Source: CALGYY01 sp964585485 (GTDB taxonomy: Bacteria > Bacteroidota > Bacteroidia > Bacteroidales > CAIWKO01). From it: 13,484 nucleotides of DNA. The notes below the pieces were generated by a model. The model had not been told where the DNA came from. It searched no databases and was given only the letters and a program-made list of their open reading frames with translations. Below are positions 1 to 6,399 of the stretch, piece after piece. Each line of letters opens with the position of its first letter. Positions within the stretch are counted from its first letter, which is position 1. The translations under genes and the position numbers were made by a program. The stretch covers positions 1-13,484 of the forward strand of contig CAZPDS010000063.1 in the NCBI GenBank assembly GCA_964585485.1, in the 5' to 3' direction.

Positions 1-281
1 TTGAACGCCTCAAAACGGTGTATGATCCTGAAATCCCCGTCGATGTCTGGGAAATGGGAATGATCTATGAAATCCTGATTTCGGCCGATCGACGCGTGTT
101 CATCAAAATGACCCTGACCTCCCCAAATTGTCCGGTGGCAGAAACAATGCCTGGCGACGTGCATGCCGCCGTTCTGGGTATTCCCGGGGTGGAGGAAGTT
201 AAGGTGGAACTGACCTTTGACCCGCCCTGGGATACCGCGATGATGAGCCCGGCTGCCAAACTGGAACTGGGCCTCTTATAA
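1..281 (+). CDS. SUF-system Fe-S assembly protein, MIP18/DUF59 family (5' end missing)
   Basis: The gene is cut by the left edge. The frame is open from base 3, and the visible 92 residues begin ERLKTVYDPEIPVDV, which is family sequence already inside the domain. The true start therefore lies outside the window, and the GTG at 18 is not a start. Family hallmarks seen are VYDPEIPVDVWEMGMIY near the N-terminus, the MTLTSPNCP block with the conserved Cys, and the C-terminal DPPWDTAMMSPAAKLELGLL. These match the small cytosolic DUF59 proteins (SufT/YitW-like, about 100-110 residues) that help assemble or deliver Fe-S clusters and often sit at the end of suf operons in Bacteroidota. The stop TAA at 279-281 is followed after 11 bases by a radical SAM gene, so the two are probably co-transcribed. 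The family is secure; that a suf operon lies to the left is inference. Confidence 0.88.
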   Translation, partial: ERLKTVYDPEIPVDVWEMGMIYEILISADRRVFIKMTLTSPNCPVAETMPGDVHAAVLGIPGVEEVKVELTFDPPWDTAMMSPAAKLELGLL

Positions 282-292
282 TCGCACTGCTT

Positions 293-1174
293 ATGTGGTT
301 TCCACTGTCGTATGATCAGCCCCTTTTCAGGCCGCCGGCCGAAGGGAATTCGCTGATCTTCCAGATCACCAAGGGCTGCTCCTGGAATCAGTGCGCCTTC
401 TGTGAAATGTATACCACCAAAGATTTTAAGGCGAAAAAGCAGGAAAAGATTCTGGATGACATTGCACGCTGCGCCGAATCTATGCCCGAAACCCGCAAAA
501 TATTTCTGGCCGATGGTGACGCCCTCGTCTTGTCGACTCCACGTCTGCTTGAAATAGTATCGGCAATCGCCGCCTCATTTCAACGCCTGCAGCGCATCGG
601 CATCTATGCCAGTACCCGAAACCTCCTGGCAAAGTCGCCACAGGAACTGGCTGAACTCCACGCCGCGGGTTTAAAAATGCTTTACATTGGCATTGAATCC
701 GGTGATGATGAAGTGTTGAGACGTAATCAGAAAGGCGAAACATTTAAATCTACCGTCGACGGATTGCAGCGGGCCCACACGGCCGGAATGAAAAGTTCGG
801 TGATGATCCTGAGCGGACTGGGCGGCACGGAGCGCAGCCGGCAGCATGCAATTGAATCGGCCCGCGTGCTGAATGAAACACAACCACTCTACGCATCCAC
901 CTTGGTACTCAGTTTCCCTTTCGGAATCGGCCATTACCGAAAACGTTTGGGACACGCCTTCGAATTGCCCGACAAACAGGGATTGCTGGAGGAACTTCAC
1001 GTGTTGATACAGCACACGGAATTGCAGGAGACCATCTTTCGCAGCGATCATGCGTCCAATTACCTTAGCCTGAAGGGTATTCTGGGTCGCGACAAGGAGA
1101 AGCTCCTGGGGCAGATCACGGCTTCGATGAGCGACGCTTCTTCGCTCCGCCCTGAATGGATGCGCGGCCTCTGA
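293..1174 (+). CDS. Radical SAM protein
   Basis: A 293-residue cytosolic radical SAM enzyme. The cluster motif sits at C29-SWNQ-C34-AF-C37. This is a CX4CX2C spacing instead of the classical CX3CX2C, and it is followed by MY, as in a subgroup of radical SAM proteins with GC(S/T)xNxCxFCxMY signatures. Further landmarks are IFLADGDALVLS near residue 70 (the position of the SAM-binding GGE-like strand) and YIGIESGDDEVL near residue 130. The protein ends soon after the TIM-barrel-like core, without a B12, SPASM or TRAM domain that I can see. The ATG at 293 follows the upstream Fe-S assembly gene by 11 bases, so it is likely the distal gene of that operon. The reaction and substrate cannot be told from the sequence. 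Members are often loosely annotated as coproporphyrinogen-oxidase-like, but I see no basis for a haem role here. Confidence 0.9.
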   Translation: MWFPLSYDQPLFRPPAEGNSLIFQITKGCSWNQCAFCEMYTTKDFKAKKQEKILDDIARCAESMPETRKIFLADGDALVLSTPRLLEIVSAIAASFQRLQRIGIYASTRNLLAKSPQELAELHAAGLKMLYIGIESGDDEVLRRNQKGETFKSTVDGLQRAHTAGMKSSVMILSGLGGTERSRQHAIESARVLNETQPLYASTLVLSFPFGIGHYRKRLGHAFELPDKQGLLEELHVLIQHTELQETIFRSDHASNYLSLKGILGRDKEKLLGQITASMSDASSLRPEWMRGL

Positions 1175-1187
1175 AAACACGTTTTAA

Positions 1188-1219
1188 TTTTTGTTTATAA
1201 AACTTTTTGATTAATTTTG
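1188..1219 (+). promoter_or_regulatory. Candidate promoter of the rubrerythrin gene
   Basis: The 148-base gap 1175-1322 is strongly AT-rich. It contains TTTTTG at 1188-1193 and TAATTTTG at 1212-1219, which fit the Bacteroidota -33 (TTTG) and -7 (TAnnTTTG) elements with 18 bases between them. Transcription would start near 1224, leaving a leader of about 100 bases. A second, weaker pair lies downstream (TTG at 1227-1229, TAGTGTTG at 1249-1256), so the exact promoter is uncertain. AT-rich DNA gives chance matches. Confidence 0.4.
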
Positions 1220-1322
1220 AAAAAGATTGAACGGATTTGTTTTTTGGATAGTGTTGAAATTCAGATGAGTCATTTGTTTTTATGGTAGATATTCGAACAT
1301 TCATTAACTAATAATTATATTT

Positions 1323-1901
1323 ATGGAAAAGTCGTTAAAAGGGACACGCACTGAGCAAAATTTACTGAAATCCTTCGCCGGAGAATCCCAGGCGAAAAAT
1401 CGTTACGAATTCTTTGCAAAGGTGGCTAAACAGGAAGGCTACGAACAAATCTCCAACATCTTTATGAAAACGGCCCTGCAGGAAAAAGAACACGCCAAAC
1501 GTTTCTTTAAATTTCTGGAAGGTGGCATGGTGGAGATTACAGCAATGTATCCGGCCGGTAAGATTGGTACGACCATCGAAAATCTGAAAGCCGCCGCCGA
1601 AGGTGAGCATGAAGAATGGGTGGACCTTTATCCCGCCTTTGCTGAAATTGCCAAAGAAGAAGGTTTTAATGAAATTGCTACCGCTTTCAAAATGATTGCA
1701 AAAGTGGAAGCTGAACACGAAAAGCGCTACCTGAAGCTCTTGCAGAACATTTCGGAAGACCGCGTATTTGTTAAGGACGGTAAGGTATGGTGGGAATGCC
1801 TCAATTGTGGCTATATTTATGAATCCGCGAAAGCGCTGGAAAACTGCCCCGCTTGCCTGCACTCAAAAGCCTATATGCAGCTGGTGGAGGCGAATTACTA
1901 G
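1323..1901 (+). CDS. rbr: Rubrerythrin
   Basis: A 192-residue non-haem iron peroxidase that reduces hydrogen peroxide to water in the cytosol, protecting against oxidative stress. The N-terminal four-helix ferritin-like domain (about 1-140) shows both diiron ligand sets: E21, E54 with H57 (ALQEKEHAKRF), E95/E98 in the GEHEEW stretch, and E129 with H132 (KVEAEHEKRY). The C-terminal rubredoxin-like domain has the Fe(Cys)4 pairs C159-LN-C162 and C175-PA-C178. Length and domain order are those of classical rubrerythrin, and no ligand is missing. The ATG at 1323 starts with the family-typical MEKSLKGTRTEQNLLKSFAGES. It has its own AT-rich upstream region. The next gene begins 48 bases after the stop. 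Confidence 0.97.
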   Translation: MEKSLKGTRTEQNLLKSFAGESQAKNRYEFFAKVAKQEGYEQISNIFMKTALQEKEHAKRFFKFLEGGMVEITAMYPAGKIGTTIENLKAAAEGEHEEWVDLYPAFAEIAKEEGFNEIATAFKMIAKVEAEHEKRYLKLLQNISEDRVFVKDGKVWWECLNCGYIYESAKALENCPACLHSKAYMQLVEANY

Positions 1902-1936
1902 CCATTCCGCGTTCACAGAATATTATTGTAATACCC

Positions 1937-1944
1937 TAAATTTG
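1937..1944 (+). promoter_or_regulatory. Possible -7 element before the coiled-coil protein gene
   Basis: TAAATTTG at 1937-1944 matches the Bacteroidota -7 consensus TAnnTTTG, but no good -33 TTTG lies about 19 bases upstream. It ends only 5 bases before the ATG at 1950, so a transcript from here would be practically leaderless. It may be a chance match, with the gene read through from rubrerythrin. Confidence 0.2.
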
Positions 1945-1949
1945 AATGT

Positions 1950-2651
1950 ATGAAAAAGTTAGTGTTGAGTATCGCGATTGTGTTGTGCTGTGGCGCAACA
2001 AGCCTGTCGTGGGGTCAGAAAATTCAGGCCGTTGATGTTACTACTAAAGTAAATAAGGTGGACCGACCGGCGATTATGGTGGCTTCGGAAGCTGAAGTCA
2101 AACCATTACAGGCCGCCTGGGCCGCGCATTTGAAAAAGTCGTTCAAGGTGAAGGCGAAGAAAAGCCGCAACGCTGTTACCGCCGAAGCTGCCAGTATTCC
2201 ATCCATCAGCGAGAATAAATTCGACCTGAATACCACCTACAAAATGACGCCAGAGGGCTGTGAAATGATAGTGACCGGAGCTTCCGGTTACGATATGTTT
2301 TTCTCCCCCAAAGATCAACCGGAAGCCTACCGTAAATTAAAAACGGAAGTGGAAGAGTTTGTGAAATCATACATGGCTGTGCATTACGATAAACTTATTG
2401 CCGAAAAGCAAAAAGTGATAGATGCCAGCGTGAAAGAAGAACAGGCCATGGAAAAAGAAGTTGTCAAATTGGAAAAGTCCAATGCCAAGGCCGCAGCTAC
2501 CATTGAAAAGCTTCAAAAGCAAATCGATCGCGACGGCGCTACCATCCAAAGCAACAAGGAAGCACTACCCACGATGAAGCAAACCATTGAACAAAAAAAG
2601 GTGTTGCTCAAAGAACTTGAAGCTAAAAAGTCAAACGTTACCGGAAAATAA
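1950..2651 (+). CDS. Secreted protein of unknown function with C-terminal coiled coil
   Basis: A 233-residue protein that I do not recognise. It opens with a clear signal peptide: MKK, a hydrophobic stretch of about residues 4-20, and probable cleavage around W21-G22-Q23. The adjacent C13-C14 lie inside the hydrophobic core and do not fit a lipobox, so it is probably a soluble periplasmic or exported protein. Residues about 25-75 are Lys/Ala-rich. Residues about 85-145 look like a small mixed fold (TYKMTPEGCEMIVTGASGYD). From about 148 to the end, heptad-like Lys/Glu/Leu/Ile patterns predict a long coiled coil (for example VVKLEKSNAKAAATIEKLQK). It follows rubrerythrin by 48 bases on the same strand and is closed by a strong terminator, so it may share the rubrerythrin transcript. 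Its function is unknown; an envelope or scaffolding role would only be a guess. Confidence 0.8.
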   Translation: MKKLVLSIAIVLCCGATSLSWGQKIQAVDVTTKVNKVDRPAIMVASEAEVKPLQAAWAAHLKKSFKVKAKKSRNAVTAEAASIPSISENKFDLNTTYKMTPEGCEMIVTGASGYDMFFSPKDQPEAYRKLKTEVEEFVKSYMAVHYDKLIAEKQKVIDASVKEEQAMEKEVVKLEKSNAKAAATIEKLQKQIDRDGATIQSNKEALPTMKQTIEQKKVLLKELEAKKSNVTGK

Positions 2652-2668
2652 TCAACAAAAAAATGAAG

Positions 2669-2699
2669 AAAAGAGGCCTGTAATGGGCCTCTTTTTTTT
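2669..2699. terminator. Intrinsic terminator between convergent genes
   Basis: Perfect stem 2669-2678 / 2686-2695 (core AAGAGGCC / GGCCTCTT) with a 7-base loop TGTAATG, followed by an unbroken T run to 2699 on the plus strand. On the minus strand the hairpin is followed by TTTTCTTCATTTTTTT, so it can also end the converging zinc-ribbon gene, whose stop is at 2708-2710. Confidence 0.9.
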
Positions 2700-2707
2700 G
2701 CGCTGGA

Positions 2708-3118
2708 TTATCGGGCCTCGCTCATCCAATCGAAATGACCGCTTTCCTGGCACTTCCTAATTTTCTGTTTAAACTTGCAGCAGGTCATCTGCCGCAAGGC
2801 GAATGCATCCGAAAGTTGGTAGGTTGAGATGCCCGGCTGCTTGCACACAGTATAAATCATTCGGAAAGCCATCGCCAGATCAATTTTGCAGGCATGAAAG
2901 ATCGTATGCGCCCTCGCCGATTCTTCGGCTTTGCATCGTGTGCATCTTCGGGCGTAGGGCGTCTTCCCGTTGCAATAATGCGGATGGCCGCATTTTCGAC
3001 AGGTATATCCCTTAGACCACTTCACTGCGGCCAGAAAGGCCAGGCACTGTGCATCCGAACCGAAGTTTGCAGCGAACGCCTCCGGACTCATTTTCCTTAG
3101 CTGGTTCCACTTGTTCAT
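2708..3118 (-). CDS. Orphan IS1595-type transposase zinc-ribbon domain protein
   Basis: A 136-residue protein resembling the N-terminal part of IS1595/ISXO2-family transposases. A short helical N-terminus (MSPEAFAANFGSDAQCLAFL) is followed by a four-Cys zinc ribbon, C40-RK-C43-GH ... RR-C59-TR-C62, then the family-typical HTIFH (71-75) and K78/AF (84-85), and a helical, HTH-like tail ending at residue 136. The DDE-type catalytic domain, which brings full transposases to about 300 residues, is absent. The stop is only 9 bases from the convergent terminator, so no decayed remnant follows. I chose the ATG at 3118; an earlier in-frame start at 3223 would overlap the thioredoxin gene by 71 bases. 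It lies 34 bases behind the thioredoxin gene on the same strand and is probably co-transcribed. It could be a domesticated DNA-binding protein or a relic. No inverted repeats or target duplications are visible. Confidence 0.75.
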   Translation of the reverse strand: MNKWNQLRKMSPEAFAANFGSDAQCLAFLAAVKWSKGYTCRKCGHPHYCNGKTPYARRCTRCKAEESARAHTIFHACKIDLAMAFRMIYTVCKQPGISTYQLSDAFALRQMTCCKFKQKIRKCQESGHFDWMSEAR

Positions 3119-3152
3119 TTGTGGGTACAACGGCCATTTGCCCGAACCAAGG

Positions 3153-3665
3153 CTAGGATTTCGCCGGCAGCAAAAAGCTCTGTATAGCCGAATCGTAGTC
3201 GTCTTTTGGCCGGGCCCCGTCAATGCGCATGGGATTCCCCTGCTGCGGAACCATCAATACCATCGGGATGGAATTGATGCCCAGCGCACGGGCCAGGTCT
3301 TGCGCATGATCCGTGTTGACTTTATATACGTAAATTTTTCCTGCATAGGTTGTGGCCAGCTCCGTCATAAAGGGCGCTATGGTTCGGCAGGGCCCGCACC
3401 AATCTGCATAGAAATCCACCACGCAGGGCTTATCCCCCTTGTAACTCCACGCCCCACCGTTCCGGAAATCAAATACTTTTTCGATAAACTCATCCTGCGT
3501 GAGATGGATGGGCTGTCCTTGCGGCGTGCTGACCGTTTGCGTCGTTGTGTTCGCCGGGTTTTCTTCGCCGGGTTGGGTTGCTTTCTGCTTCTGCCCGCCT
3601 TCACTGCACGCTGTTAGTCCAACTACGAGAGCGAGCAAGAGTATGCTTTTCTGGATGTGTCTCAT
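3153..3665 (-). CDS. Thioredoxin-fold lipoprotein
   Basis: A 170-residue predicted lipoprotein. The signal peptide has a basic start (MRHIQK), the hydrophobic run ILLLALVVG and a lipobox LTAC with lipidated C20. A flexible Gln/Thr/Pro-rich linker (about 21-52) precedes a thioredoxin domain (about 53-165). The active site is W89-C90-G-P-C93 in the family-typical VVDFYADWCGPCRTIAP, with the cis-proline at P134 (SIPMV). The intact CGPC pair predicts disulfide exchange in the periplasm, with the protein anchored in the inner or outer membrane. The block KPCVVDFYADWCGPC resembles periplasmic thioredoxins of Bacteroidota. It is the first gene of a two-gene minus-strand unit with the zinc-ribbon protein and is divergent from the DUF5916 gene. 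Its partner proteins are unknown; cytochrome maturation or oxidative repair are possibilities only. Confidence 0.93.
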   Translation of the reverse strand: MRHIQKSILLLALVVGLTACSEGGQKQKATQPGEENPANTTTQTVSTPQGQPIHLTQDEFIEKVFDFRNGGAWSYKGDKPCVVDFYADWCGPCRTIAPFMTELATTYAGKIYVYKVNTDHAQDLARALGINSIPMVLMVPQQGNPMRIDGARPKDDYDSAIQSFLLPAKS

Positions 3666-3685
3666 GGGTTTGTTTAATTTTTTTG

Positions 3686-3693
3686 CAAAGATA
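3686..3693 (-). promoter_or_regulatory. Candidate -7 promoter element of the thioredoxin gene
   Basis: Read on the minus strand this is TATCTTTG, an exact match to the Bacteroidota -7 consensus TAnnTTTG, 20 bases upstream of the ATG at 3665. The -33 region (around 3711-3716) has only a weak TTT-containing match. The expected transcript start is near 3680, giving a leader of about 15 bases. Confidence 0.5.
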
Positions 3694-3795
3694 AGAAAGA
3701 ATTTTATTAAAGCGCATCAGTATCACTTTTTTTAATGTGAACCTGAGGCGATCGAATGTGCAATTTGTACCAGGCTCGGGAAAAGTTAGCGGGAA

Positions 3796-3828
3796 TTTGG
3801 CACAGTAACTTTTTTCGGATTAATTTCG
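3796..3828 (+). promoter_or_regulatory. Candidate promoter of the DUF5916 gene
   Basis: TTTG at 3796-3799 and TAATTTCG at 3821-3828 (one mismatch to TAnnTTTG), separated by 21 bases. A start near 3833 would give a leader of about 14 bases before the ATG at 3847. It lies in the 181-base divergent region 3666-3846 shared with the thioredoxin gene. No further gene is seen in that gap. Confidence 0.45.
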
Positions 3829-3846
3829 TCCTACTTTTTGTTCGCT

Positions 3847-6282
3847 ATGCACAAACTTATTTTTCTCTTGTTTCTGTGTCCGTTTTCAGTGTTGGGCCAG
3901 ACGGTTCGCCCCGAAGGCCGTGCCGTGCGCATTTCAGAACACCTGAAAATCGACGGTCTCCTGGATGAGTCTGCCTGGGAGAAGGCGGCCCCACTGCAAT
4001 CCTTTATGCAGTTTGAGCCGGACTATAACCGCCCAACCCGTCAAAAAATGGACGTGCGGCTGTTGTTCGATGATTATTGCATCTATGTTGGCGCTATGAT
4101 GTACGATGCACATCCCGACAGCATCCTTCACCAGTTGGGCAACCGCGACGATGACCTGAATGCGGACGCTTTCACCATCGCCTTCGATACCTATCATTCT
4201 AATTCCGATGCATACGTCTTCGGGCTTACCGCCTCCGGGGTTCAATATGATTCTCGACTCATGGATGAAACGTTTAATGCGGTATGGACCAGTGCCGCGC
4301 ATATCGGTGATTCGGGTTGGGTAGCAGAGATGCGAATACCCTATGCGGCACTGCGTTTTCCAGATCAGGAGGAGCAAGTGTGGGGTATGCAAATTGCCCG
4401 TAATTTCAGGCGCTTTCGCGAGAAAGATGTTTGGGCTATGATTGAACAAGGGGTGGATAATGATCTGGTCTATTGGGGAACCCTGAAAGGACTCAACTCA
4501 ATCAAAGCCCCGCTGCGCTTGTCGTTTACGCCGTACCTGGCCCTGTACGGTCAGCATTTTCCGCAGCATTCGGCAGGGGTTTCTGATTTATCCGGTTCGT
4601 ACAGCGGTGGACTCGACCTGAAGTGGGGCGTGAACGAAAGTTTTACCGTCGACATGACGCTTTTGCCCGACTTTAGCCAGGTTCAGAGCGATAACCTGGT
4701 TAAGAACATTTCGGCCTTCGAAACCGAATACGATGATAACCGACCGTTTTTCAACGAAGGGATCGACCTGTTTGACAAAGGCGGTCATTTCTATTCGCGT
4801 CGCATTGGCCGAACGCCAGCACTGTACGACGAAATCAGCCGCTCCCTGAATCCGGGCGATCGCCTGATCGAAAACCCTTCCCAGGCTAAGATGTTGAACG
4901 CAACCAAATTTTCGGGTCGTGGCAAAAACGGAACCGGCATCGGGATTTTTAATGCCATTACTGATAATATATATGCCGTGGCCGAAGATTCGGCCGGCAA
5001 TACCTACCGTCTGCTGACCGAGCCACTGACGAATTACAATATTTTTGTGTTCGATCAAACTTTAAAAAATAATTCAGACGTCTACCTGATCAATACCAAC
5101 GTGACCCGGAATCATGGATGGGATGATGCCAATGTTACCGGCGCGGGCCTGGTCTTGAACGACAAATCCAATACCTGGAGGGTTTCACTGGGGGGCGACC
5201 TGAGTCAGATTATTCAACGCGGAATTCGTGAAGGCCGCGACAAGTTGCTCGGTACCCCCGGCTATAAATACAAACTAGGATTTGCTAAAGTGAAGGGCAA
5301 TCTGACGTTTTCGCTGGAACGTGAACGAATAGGTCCCACCTTTGACAACAATGATTTCGGTCTGCTGCAGAAAAACGATGAAACCACGCATTCCGGTACT
5401 ATTGTGTATTCCATCTACGAACCGGTGGGCCTGGTTCGCTACCTGAACGCGGGTCTGGCGGTAACCCAGGCGGTTTGTGCCAGTACCCAAAAAATGACGG
5501 TGTTCGAAATTAATGCCTCCAATACCCAAACATTTTTGAATTACCTCTGGCTTTGGGATGGTATCGCAGTGTCGCCGCTGCATATGTACGATTACTGGGA
5601 ACCACGGGAGAAGGGCCGTTTTTACCGCACAGAACCTTATTATTATCTGTACCTCGGATTCTCCAGCGACTATCGCAAGGTCTTTGCCCTCGACGGCGAG
5701 GCTACCTGGGTGAGCAATATTGATGACCCTTACCGGCATTACGAAGCTAAACTCACCCCCCTGGTGCGGGCCAGCGATCGTTTGTATTTTACTTACACAC
5801 TAACGGCAGGCCAGAGCTGGAACGATAAAGGTTATGCAACACGCGATAGCAGCGGGATTATCTTCGGCAACCGCGACCTGATGTCCATCACCCAATTGCT
5901 GGAAGCACGCTACATGTTCCTCAACAACCTCTCGCTTTCATTGCGCCTGCGCCACTATTGGAGCATGGGCCAGTACCGGCAGTTTTACACCCTGGGTGAT
6001 GATGGTGGGCTGTCAGCAAATGACGCCTTCCACGGCCGTAGGGATTTCGATTTTAACTACAACGCCTTTAACCTCGACCTCATGTTCAGTTGGGAGTTTG
6101 CACCCGGCAGCAGTCTGAATATTACGTATAAAAATGCTATCCTCAATGATGAGAATATGGTCATTCTCGATTATTGGGACAATATCCGGCACACCTTCGC
6201 TGAAGATCAGCTGAACAGCCTTTCATTAAAAGTATTGTATTATTTCGACTGGCAGTACCTGAAAAAACGCCGTACGGCTTGA
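3847..6282 (+). CDS. DUF5916 family protein with N-terminal CBM9-like domain
   Basis: An 811-residue exported protein. The signal peptide MHKLIFLLFLCPFSVLGQ is followed by a carbohydrate-binding-family-9-like domain, about residues 25-220, with its typical opening LKIDGLLDESAWEKA and the blocks RLLFDDYCIYVGAMMYD and GWVAEMRIPYAALRFP. From about residue 224 (LSFTPYLALYG) the DUF5916 region follows, with the signature TLLPDFSQVQSD ... ETEYDDNRPFFNEG (about 275-305). The remainder is rich in alternating aromatic/polar strands and ends in NSLSLKVLYYFDWQYLK, suggesting an outer-membrane beta-barrel. Function in the family is not settled; binding or passage of a glycan or other ligand at the outer membrane is inference. 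The frame stays open to a TTG at 3838, but the ATG at 3847 starts the signal peptide and is preferred. No clear terminator follows it. Confidence 0.88.
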   Translation: MHKLIFLLFLCPFSVLGQTVRPEGRAVRISEHLKIDGLLDESAWEKAAPLQSFMQFEPDYNRPTRQKMDVRLLFDDYCIYVGAMMYDAHPDSILHQLGNRDDDLNADAFTIAFDTYHSNSDAYVFGLTASGVQYDSRLMDETFNAVWTSAAHIGDSGWVAEMRIPYAALRFPDQEEQVWGMQIARNFRRFREKDVWAMIEQGVDNDLVYWGTLKGLNSIKAPLRLSFTPYLALYGQHFPQHSAGVSDLSGSYSGGLDLKWGVNESFTVDMTLLPDFSQVQSDNLVKNISAFETEYDDNRPFFNEGIDLFDKGGHFYSRRIGRTPALYDEISRSLNPGDRLIENPSQAKMLNATKFSGRGKNGTGIGIFNAITDNIYAVAEDSAGNTYRLLTEPLTNYNIFVFDQTLKNNSDVYLINTNVTRNHGWDDANVTGAGLVLNDKSNTWRVSLGGDLSQIIQRGIREGRDKLLGTPGYKYKLGFAKVKGNLTFSLERERIGPTFDNNDFGLLQKNDETTHSGTIVYSIYEPVGLVRYLNAGLAVTQAVCASTQKMTVFEINASNTQTFLNYLWLWDGIAVSPLHMYDYWEPREKGRFYRTEPYYYLYLGFSSDYRKVFALDGEATWVSNIDDPYRHYEAKLTPLVRASDRLYFTYTLTAGQSWNDKGYATRDSSGIIFGNRDLMSITQLLEARYMFLNNLSLSLRLRHYWSMGQYRQFYTLGDDGGLSANDAFHGRRDFDFNYNAFNLDLMFSWEFAPGSSLNITYKNAILNDENMVILDYWDNIRHTFAEDQLNSLSLKVLYYFDWQYLKKRRTA

Positions 6283-6338
6283 AGCTCCGGCGACCGTCAG
6301 CCTTAACGTATCATTAGCCTTTCTTTACAGTGTAAGTT

Positions 6339-6369
6339 TTTGCTGATAAACAACAAAGAACTACCTTTG
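6339..6369 (+). promoter_or_regulatory. Bacteroidota-type promoter of the PLP enzyme gene
   Basis: TTTG at 6339-6342, 19 bases of spacing, then TACCTTTG at 6362-6369: both elements match the -33/-7 consensus exactly with near-ideal spacing. The predicted transcript start is near 6375, about 25 bases before the ATG at 6400. Because the promoter lies inside the open upstream extension of the frame (TTG at 6340), it fixes the start at 6400. Confidence 0.7.
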
Positions 6370-6399
6370 TCTTTTCTTGCGCCATTAAAATTACCTTAT

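Noticed and set aside
2700..3120. Complete IS1595 insertion sequence
   Set aside because: There is no DDE catalytic domain, no terminal inverted repeats and no target-site duplication; only the zinc-ribbon part is present.
2708..3223. Longer version of the zinc-ribbon protein starting at 3223
   Set aside because: It would overlap the end of the thioredoxin gene by 71 bases, and the extra 35 residues look like an out-of-frame translation of that gene. ATG 3118 fits better.
3111..3617. Open frame of 168 codons on the plus strand
   Set aside because: Antisense to the thioredoxin lipoprotein gene, which has an intact active site and lipobox.
6269..6278. Palindrome GCCGTACGGC at the end of the DUF5916 gene
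   Set aside because: It is inside the last codons, has no loop and no T run, and fits a chance event; not a terminator.
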